The position numbers were made by a program, and so were the translations under genes. The notes under the pieces are model-generated. The model made no database searches. It saw nothing but the letters and a program-made list of their open reading frames with translations, and was not told the DNA's origin. Below, piece after piece: positions 5,101-12,322 of a stretch of DNA of 12,322 bases. The first letter of the stretch is position 1. Each line of letters begins with the position of its first letter. Source of the DNA: Bacillota bacterium. Lineage in GTDB: Bacteria; Bacillota; Sulfobacillia; RBS10-35. Location of the stretch: assembly GCA_029960865.1 (NCBI GenBank), contig JASBVX010000018.1:1-12322 (forward strand), written 5' to 3'.

Positions 5101-7533
5101 TCAACGGCTCCCGTTTTCCTCATCGGCCACCACCCGGGCAACCGACACCACCCCATCCCCCTCATCGAGGCGGATAAGCCGCACCCCCCGGGTCAGGCGG
5201 CCCTGCCGGGAGACAGTATCGGCCGCCAGGCGGATGACCACTCCCCGAGCGGTAATGATCATGACGTCGTCTTCCGGGTGGAGAGCCCGGATCGCCACGA
5301 GAGGTCCTGTGGCCGCCGTCACCCTGGCCGCCCGCAGGCCCAGGCCCCCCCGCTTTTGCAACCGGAATTCTTCCAGGGCCGTTCGTTTCCCGTACCCCTT
5401 CTCCGTCACCACCAGGAGATCCATCCCCGGTTCCACCGCTACCATCCCCACCACCTGATCCCCCGCCGCCAGGCGGATACCCTGCACTCCTTGGGCGCTG
5501 CGGCCCATGGGCCGCAGTTCCCCTGCGGAAAAGGAGATGGCCTGGCCTTTGGCGGTGGCGACGAGGAGCCGGTCGTCTCCACCGATCAAGCGGACACCGA
5601 TAAGGCTGTCCCCCGGCGCCAGGCCCAGGGCACGGATGCCCGTGCGCCGGATCTGCTGGAACTCGGAGAGAGGCGTCTTCTTGACCTTACCCTTCAAGGT
5701 AGCGAAGAGAAGGTACCCGTCCCTTTCCGCCAGGTGGGTCGAGAGGGCCGCCGTCACCTTTTCCCCGGGCAAAATGGGGATGAGGTTCACCAGCGCCATG
5801 CCCCTGGCCTGCCGGGAGCCTTCAGGGACCTCATAGGCTCGCAAGGGATAGACCCTCCCCTGGTTGGTGAAGAAAAGGAGGGTGTGGTGGGTGCTGCCCA
5901 CAAAGAGATCCTCGACAAAGTCTTCGTCGCGGGTGGTGATCCCTGTCTTTCCCCGCCCGCCCCGGCTCTGGGTGCGGTAGGTCTCCAAAGGAACTCTCTT
6001 GATGTACCCGGCGTGGGTGAGGGGGATCACCACGGGCACGTCTTCCACGTAATCCTCCGGCGACTTTTCGCCTTCCGCCGCCACCAGGCTGGTGCGGCGG
6101 TCATCCCCGAACCGGCGGCCGATATCTTCCAGCTCTTCTTTGATGACGCCCCGCAGGGCGGCCGGGTCTTCAAGGAGGTGGTTGTAGTAGGCGATATCCT
6201 TCTGGAGGCTTTCGTATTCGCCCGTCAGTTTTTCCCGCTCGAGCCCCGTCAGGCGCTGCAGGCGCATCTCCAAAATGGCGTTGGCCTGCTTTTCGCTGAA
6301 AGAGAAGGTCCCCATCAGCCCCTGCCGGGCCTCTTCGATGGTGTGGCTGGCCCGGATGAGGGAGATGATGGCATCGATATGATCCAGCGCCTGCAAAAGG
6401 CCCTCCACGATGTGGGCGCGATCCAAGGCTTTTTGCAGGAGATAGCGGGTGCGGCGGGTCACCACTTCCACCTGGTGCTGCAGGTACACCTGCAGCGCCT
6501 CCTTGAGGTTGAGCTGCCGGGGTCTGCCCTCCACCACCGCCAGCAAGATGACGCCAAAGGTGATCTCCAGCTGGGTTTCGCGGTAAAGGCGATTGAGGAG
6601 GACGTGGGGATTGACTCCCCTCCCCAGGACGATGACGACCCTCATGCCTTTCCGGTCGCTCTCATCCCTCAGATCGACGATGCCTTCCAGCCTCTTCTCC
6701 CGCACCAGTTCGGCGATGTGTTCAATGACCCTGGCCTTATTGACCTGGTAAGGAATCTCCGTGACCACCAGTTGCTGGCGGCCGCCGCCGGCTTCCTCGA
6801 TATGGACCCGGGCCCTGACCTTCAGGCCGCCGCGCCCCGTCTCGTAGGCTTGCCGGATCCCTTCCCGGCCCACGATGAGACCGCCGGTGGGGAAATCGGG
6901 CCCCGGGATATGGTGGAGAAGGTCTTCCACTTCCAGCTCAGGGTTATCCAAAAGGGCGATGGCGCCCGCCACCAGCTCCCTTAGATTGTGCGGCGGGATC
7001 TTGGTGGCCATACCCACGGCTATGCCGTCGGAGCCGTTCAAAAGGAGGTTGGGAAAGCGGGCCGGAAGCACCACCGGCTCTTGATGCACCCCATCGAAGT
7101 TGGGCTGGAAATCCACCGTGGCTTTGTCGATGTCCCGTAAAAGCTCCAGGGCCAGGGGGGAGAGGCGGCTTTCGGTGTACCGCATGGCCGCCGGTGGATC
7201 CCCGTCCACGCTCCCCATATTGCCGTGGCCGTCCACGAGGGGGTAGCGCAGGGAAAAATCCTGGGCCAACCGCACCATGGCGTCGTAGACGGCAGCGTCG
7301 CTGTGGGGATGGTATTTGCCCAGAACATCGCCCACGGTGACGGAGGATTTCCGGTAAGGCTTATCGGGGGTGCGGCCTGCCTCGTACATGGCATAGAGGA
7401 TGCGCCGGTGAACCGGCTTCAAGCCATCCCGGGCATCGGGGAGGGCGCGGGCCACGATGACGCTCATGGCGTAGTCGATGTAGGACTGCTGCAGCTCTTC
7501 GGTGATGTCGATAGGAATGATCTCGTGGGCCAT
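5101..7533 (-). CDS. gyrA: DNA gyrase subunit A
   Basis: The breakage-reunion subunit of gyrase, which with GyrB introduces negative supercoils. It has 810 residues from the ATG at 7533, chosen because AAGGAGG ends about 6 nt before it; the GTG at 7539 abuts that site. Residues 7-460 carry the winged-helix and tower regions, with catalytic Tyr119 in [10 protein letters not shown]. The C-terminal domain holds the GyrA-box QSRGGRG (522-528) that marks gyrase rather than topoisomerase IV, followed by repeated beta-pinwheel blades ending near residue 800 and a short charged tail. The quinolone-determining region reads [11 protein letters not shown]: the positions of E. coli Gly81 and Ser83 are Ser78 and Ala80. 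Asp79 and the Asp87 equivalent are kept. It follows gyrB after 12 bases and is surely co-transcribed with it. Confidence 0.98.
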   Translation of the reverse strand: MAHEIIPIDITEELQQSYIDYAMSVIVARALPDARDGLKPVHRRILYAMYEAGRTPDKPYRKSSVTVGDVLGKYHPHSDAAVYDAMVRLAQDFSLRYPLVDGHGNMGSVDGDPPAAMRYTESRLSPLALELLRDIDKATVDFQPNFDGVHQEPVVLPARFPNLLLNGSDGIAVGMATKIPPHNLRELVAGAIALLDNPELEVEDLLHHIPGPDFPTGGLIVGREGIRQAYETGRGGLKVRARVHIEEAGGGRQQLVVTEIPYQVNKARVIEHIAELVREKRLEGIVDLRDESDRKGMRVVIVLGRGVNPHVLLNRLYRETQLEITFGVILLAVVEGRPRQLNLKEALQVYLQHQVEVVTRRTRYLLQKALDRAHIVEGLLQALDHIDAIISLIRASHTIEEARQGLMGTFSFSEKQANAILEMRLQRLTGLEREKLTGEYESLQKDIAYYNHLLEDPAALRGVIKEELEDIGRRFGDDRRTSLVAAEGEKSPEDYVEDVPVVIPLTHAGYIKRVPLETYRTQSRGGRGKTGITTRDEDFVEDLFVGSTHHTLLFFTNQGRVYPLRAYEVPEGSRQARGMALVNLIPILPGEKVTAALSTHLAERDGYLLFATLKGKVKKTPLSEFQQIRRTGIRALGLAPGDSLIGVRLIGGDDRLLVATAKGQAISFSAGELRPMGRSAQGVQGIRLAAGDQVVGMVAVEPGMDLLVVTEKGYGKRTALEEFRLQKRGGLGLRAARVTAATGPLVAIRALHPEDDVMIITARGVVIRLAADTVSRQGRLTRGVRLIRLDEGDGVVSVARVVADEENGSR

Positions 7534-7545
7534 GGTCACCCTCCT

Positions 7546-9729
<2,184 letters not shown>

Positions 9730-9733
<4 letters not shown>

Positions 9734-10197
9734 TCTTCTTGCCTTCCGTGGGCTCGCCGCCTTTCCTGCCATGCTTCCAGCCGGACCCGCCACTCGCGCA
9801 AGGCATCCTGCAAAGGATCGAAGGTTTGGGGGAACCCCATATCGGCCAGCTTGCGGCGCGCTTCCTCGATCTCCTGGGGCTCAAGGGGCGGGTCGTAGGA
9901 TGGAGCTGACAGAGGCCTTCCCCCCACTTTCACCCGGATATCCTCAATGCCTTCTGCCCCCAGATGCTTTAGACGGCTGAGGATGCGGTTCTTCAAAAGG
10001 GCCACCTGCTGGGCCCAGGAAGAGCTCTCCGCTTCCACCCAAAGAGTAGAGCCCTGGACCCAAAGAGCCCGGCAGCGCTGGGCGAGAAGAGCTCCCGCCG
10101 CCTCCGACCACAGGGTTACCGCCTGCTGCCGCTGGGCCGTCTCCTTCAACCCCAGCTGACCCAAGGCTTCCCAGAGGCTCTGGCGAAGCGGCTCCAT
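9730..10197 (-). CDS. DUF721 / DciA-like replication protein
   Basis: A 155-residue protein with the DUF721 pattern: an N-terminal helix, VTLWSEAAGALLAQRCRALWV (27-47), a strand LWVEAESSSWAQQVALLKNRILSRL (52-76) with the typical SSxWAQ turn at Trp61, and a closing strand IEDIRVKVGG. DciA proteins help load or support the replicative helicase DnaB in bacteria that lack DnaC/DnaI-type loaders, and often sit next to recF or gyrB. Residues 100-155 form a charged, probably helical tail rich in Glu and Arg. The start ATG shares one base with the recF stop (TGATG), and its own stop overlaps the next start (ATGA). This gene is absent from the equivalent place in Bacillus, where recF is followed by yaaB. 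The DUF721 assignment is firm; the helicase role is from family knowledge. Confidence 0.82.
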
Positions 10198-11336
10198 CAG
10201 CCGTCCTCCCTTCCCACTGCTCCGTCAGCCACCCAGATCCGGCGGATAGACCGGTCCTGGGGGACCCACTGCGGATCAGTGGTGGTGAAAAACGATTGAC
10301 CTTCCTCTCCCAACATTACCTGCAGGCGGCTCCGATGGGAAACGTCCAATTCTGAAAAGATATCGTCCAAGAGGGCCACGGGATGAACTCCGAGCTGTTC
10401 TTGGAGATAGCGGATTTCCGCCGCCTTCAAGGCCAGGACCAGCGACCTTTGCTCCCCCTGAGAGGCAAAGAAGCGGGCCCGCCTCCCGCGAAAGAAGATG
10501 TGGATCTCATCCCGGTGAGGGCCCACCAAGGTAGTGAGGCGCCTTTCTTCCTCCCTGTGCCTTTCCTCCAGCTGCTCCCGGAGAAGATTTCGCCACCCTT
10601 CGACATGGGACGGAAAGGAGGTAGGAGGCTCCGCCTCTTTCCCACCGCCCGGCTGCCAGTAGAGGTCCACCTCTGCCGTTCCCAGCATGGCAGCAGCCGC
10701 TTCGCGAAACATGGGCAGATACCGGAGAAAAAAGGCTTGCCTTTCCGCTGCGACCGGGGCCGCTGCCTCAATCCAAAGGGCGCCCCATGCTTCTTCCGAT
10801 CCCCGGTCTCCCCTTTTTCCCAGGTGCCTGAGAGCGGCGTTTCGCTGCAAGAGGGCCGCTTTCATGCGGCTCCTTTTTTCCAGGTAGGAAGGGCTGCTTT
10901 GCATCAGCAGCCGATCCAGCCAGGCCCGCCGCAGCTGCGGGGATCCCTTCAGCAAGTGGAGCTCATCGGGGGTAAAGAGGATCACAGGCATTTTCCCCAT
11001 AAGGGCCGAGAGCTTGGGCAGGGGTTTGCCCGCTACCCGGATCCGCTTCCCCCGGGTTCCATCCCATCGCACCTCCACGCGGCGCAGGCCCCGTTCATCC
11101 CTCAAGGACCCTTCTACCCTCCACCCGCTGGAGCCCCAGCGGGCCAAGGATTCATCGTGGGAGCTCCGGAAGGATCGCCCCAAGGCAAGAACATAGATGG
11201 CTTCCAGGAGGCTGGTTTTGCCGGCACCGTTGGGACCGATGAGGGCGTTTTGCCCAGGGGAAAAGGCCACCCGGGCGCCCGCCCAGTTGCGAAAGGAGTG
11301 AATCACCAGCTCCTCCAGGTAGAGGCTTGCCATCAC
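10197..11336 (-). CDS. recF: DNA replication and repair protein RecF
   Basis: A 379-residue SMC-like ATPase that, with RecO and RecR, helps load RecA at gapped DNA. The start opens with YLEELVIHSFRNW, the usual RecF first strand. Walker A is GPNGAGKT (34-41), the ABC-type signature is SQGEQRSL (292-299), and Walker B is VALLDDIFSELD (320-331) with the D-loop. FTPDELHLLKGSPQLRRAWLD (121-141) is a family block. Length is normal. Two starts are possible: GTG at 11336 (AAGGA about 6 nt upstream) and ATG at 11333, which shares one base with the preceding stop. Either way it is coupled to the S4-domain gene before it and to the dciA-like gene after it. Confidence 0.97.
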   Translation of the reverse strand: MMASLYLEELVIHSFRNWAGARVAFSPGQNALIGPNGAGKTSLLEAIYVLALGRSFRSSHDESLARWGSSGWRVEGSLRDERGLRRVEVRWDGTRGKRIRVAGKPLPKLSALMGKMPVILFTPDELHLLKGSPQLRRAWLDRLLMQSSPSYLEKRSRMKAALLQRNAALRHLGKRGDRGSEEAWGALWIEAAAPVAAERQAFFLRYLPMFREAAAAMLGTAEVDLYWQPGGGKEAEPPTSFPSHVEGWRNLLREQLEERHREEERRLTTLVGPHRDEIHIFFRGRRARFFASQGEQRSLVLALKAAEIRYLQEQLGVHPVALLDDIFSELDVSHRSRLQVMLGEEGQSFFTTTDPQWVPQDRSIRRIWVADGAVGREDG

Positions 11337-11590
11337 GGGCCATCCTTCTGGACCCTAAAGCGGAGCACAACCCGCCCGTGCCGGAAAAGGACTTCATCTC
11401 CCGGATAGAGCTGTCGCCCACGATGGGTTTCCCGCTTCCCGTTGACCCAGATGCGGCCTTCGTCCAGGAGGTGCTTCACCTCTCCCCCGGTTCCCACCAG
11501 ACCCATCAATTTCAAAAACTGTTGCAGGCGGATGGGAAACCGCTGCAAAACCACCTCTTCCACGGGCCCCCGAGCTCCTTTTTCCTCCAT
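11333..11590 (-). CDS. yaaA: S4-domain RNA-binding protein, YaaA family
   Basis: An 85-residue protein made mostly of one S4 RNA-binding domain: IRLQQFLKLMGLVGTGGEVKHLLDEGRIWVNG (20-51) followed by RGRQLYPGDEV (57-67). This matches the YaaA family found between dnaN and recF in Firmicutes, where a link to ribosome assembly has been proposed. There is a short N-terminal extension of about 15 residues. The ATG shares one base with the dnaN stop (TGATG), and its stop shares one base with a recF start, so translation is likely coupled in both directions. No separate strong ribosome binding site is seen. Confidence 0.9.
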   Translation of the reverse strand: MEEKGARGPVEEVVLQRFPIRLQQFLKLMGLVGTGGEVKHLLDEGRIWVNGKRETHRGRQLYPGDEVLFRHGRVVLRFRVQKDGP

Positions 11591-12322
11591 CAGCTTAGGA
11601 GCACAGGGAGGAGGTAGTAGCGATAGGGGGAATCTCCAGGGCTGGCCAGCAAAAGGGCCTGGCTGGGTCCGGCAAAGCGGAGTTCCACTTCTTCGTCTTC
11701 AGGGAAAGCGCGCAGGCCTTCCAAGAGGAATTGGCCATTGAAAGCCAGCTGCAGCTCCGGGCCTTGGCCTTCGCCCTCCACCTCTTCCGAGGAGCTTCCT
11801 ACGTCGGCGGCTTTGGCGGAAAGCTGCAGCCCGGAATGTTTCACTTGCAAGGAAATCACCTGGCTGTGGTCCTTTTCCGCAGCGGCGATGATCAGGGACC
11901 GCTGGAGGGCGGCCACCATCTCACCGGCCATCACCTTCACGGTGGTGGGGTATTGGGTCGGAACCATGGATAGGACGTCAGGGAAAGAACCGTTGAGGAG
12001 GGACGTGTAGAAGCGCAGCCCCGGCAGCTCTACCCCCAGGCGCTGGTCGTAGAAGGCGATCTCCACCTCTTCTTCATCGCGATCTTCCAGAATGCGGGTC
12101 AGCTCCAAAAGGCCCCGGGCAGGCGCCACCACTTCTACGCTATGTTCCCGCTCTTCCAGCGGGAAACGGACGTGGGCCACGCGGAACCCATCGGTGGCCA
12201 AGGCTTGGAAATGGTGCGGGCCGAGACGGAGCTGAATTCCCATCAGAATCGGGCGGGTATCCTTGGTGGCGACCGCCGGGGCCACGTCGCGGACGGCTCT
12301 TTGCAAGAGGGCCGTGGATATT
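11590..12322 (-). CDS. dnaN: DNA polymerase III beta clamp (N-terminal third outside window)
   Basis: The sliding clamp that holds DNA polymerase III on DNA. The frame is open to the right edge of the window. The visible 243 or so residues begin in the second of three clamp domains, with LLQRAVRDVAPAVATKDTRPILMGIQL and ATDGFRVAH, which are domain 2 hallmarks. They run through domain 3 (LQLAFNGQFLLEGLRAFPEDEEVELRF) to the C-terminal YRYYLLPVLLS, in the place of the usual MPMRL-type end near the partner-binding pocket. About 125 residues (domain 1) must lie beyond 12322, with dnaA expected further upstream. The TTG at 12304-12306 is not a real start. The C-terminus YLLPVLLS is a little unusual in lacking MR. 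Confidence 0.95.
   Translation of the reverse strand, partial: ISTALLQRAVRDVAPAVATKDTRPILMGIQLRLGPHHFQALATDGFRVAHVRFPLEEREHSVEVVAPARGLLELTRILEDRDEEEVEIAFYDQRLGVELPGLRFYTSLLNGSFPDVLSMVPTQYPTTVKVMAGEMVAALQRSLIIAAAEKDHSQVISLQVKHSGLQLSAKAADVGSSSEEVEGEGQGPELQLAFNGQFLLEGLRAFPEDEEVELRFAGPSQALLLASPGDSPYRYYLLPVLLS

Noticed and set aside
5278..6984. A 568-codon open frame on the plus strand opposite gyrA
   Set aside because: Same reason: antisense to a motif-rich gene, low-complexity translation rich in Gly, Pro, His and Arg, with no ribosome binding site or family features.
12304..12306. TTG as a start for dnaN, giving a 238-residue clamp
   Set aside because: The frame stays open to the window edge, and the visible N-terminus is clamp domain 2, so the gene is cut by the window and not truncated in the genome.

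Overview
The window looks like the edge of the replication-origin region of a GC-rich Gram-positive-type bacterium (Firmicutes/Bacillota in the broad sense). The gene order dnaN – S4-domain yaaA – recF – (DUF721/dciA) – remB-like gene – gyrB – gyrA, read on the minus strand, is the order known downstream of dnaA in Bacillus, with one extra gene (dciA) inserted. A YqhV-type (DUF2619) membrane protein and a pdxS plus tRNA-Ser neighbourhood also fit that group. The exact lineage cannot be fixed by eye. dnaA and oriC are expected just past the right edge, where dnaN runs off the window.

Right to left (the direction of transcription), positions 12322-5101 hold the replication/supercoiling cluster: beta clamp (partial), YaaA, RecF, DciA-like protein, RemB-like regulator, GyrB and GyrA. 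The first five genes are joined by 1-4 base start/stop overlaps, so they are probably translationally coupled. gyrB starts with TTG. A perfect 9-bp inverted repeat abuts its ribosome binding site, with a possible -10 box just upstream, so it may have its own control point.

Positions 5052-2570 continue on the same strand with pdxS (PLP synthase lyase subunit), a class II aldolase and mtnA. These are packed with a 1-nt gap and a 23-bp overlap. The aldolase/mtnA pair suggests salvage of a 5-modified ribose (5-methylthioribose or 5-deoxyribose) to DHAP and an aldehyde. No pdxT follows pdxS. A tRNA-Ser(UGA) with its own TATAAT box ends this run.

Positions 1343-2436 carry two plus-strand membrane proteins: a small DUF2619/YqhV-like protein and a TauE/SafE-family exporter. 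They are flanked by tRNA genes on the other strand: tRNA-Ser(UGA) on one side, and a tRNA-Ser(GCU)/tRNA-Arg(ACG) pair on the other.

Positions 1-1064 look like the end of an integrated element. A tyrosine recombinase (5' end outside the window) is followed by an 11-bp tandem repeat and a strong two-way terminator hairpin, and then directly by the 3' end of tRNA-Arg, the probable attachment site. The body of the element would lie to the left of the window. No stretch longer than 300 bases lacks a gene. No rRNA, CRISPR array or insertion sequence was seen.
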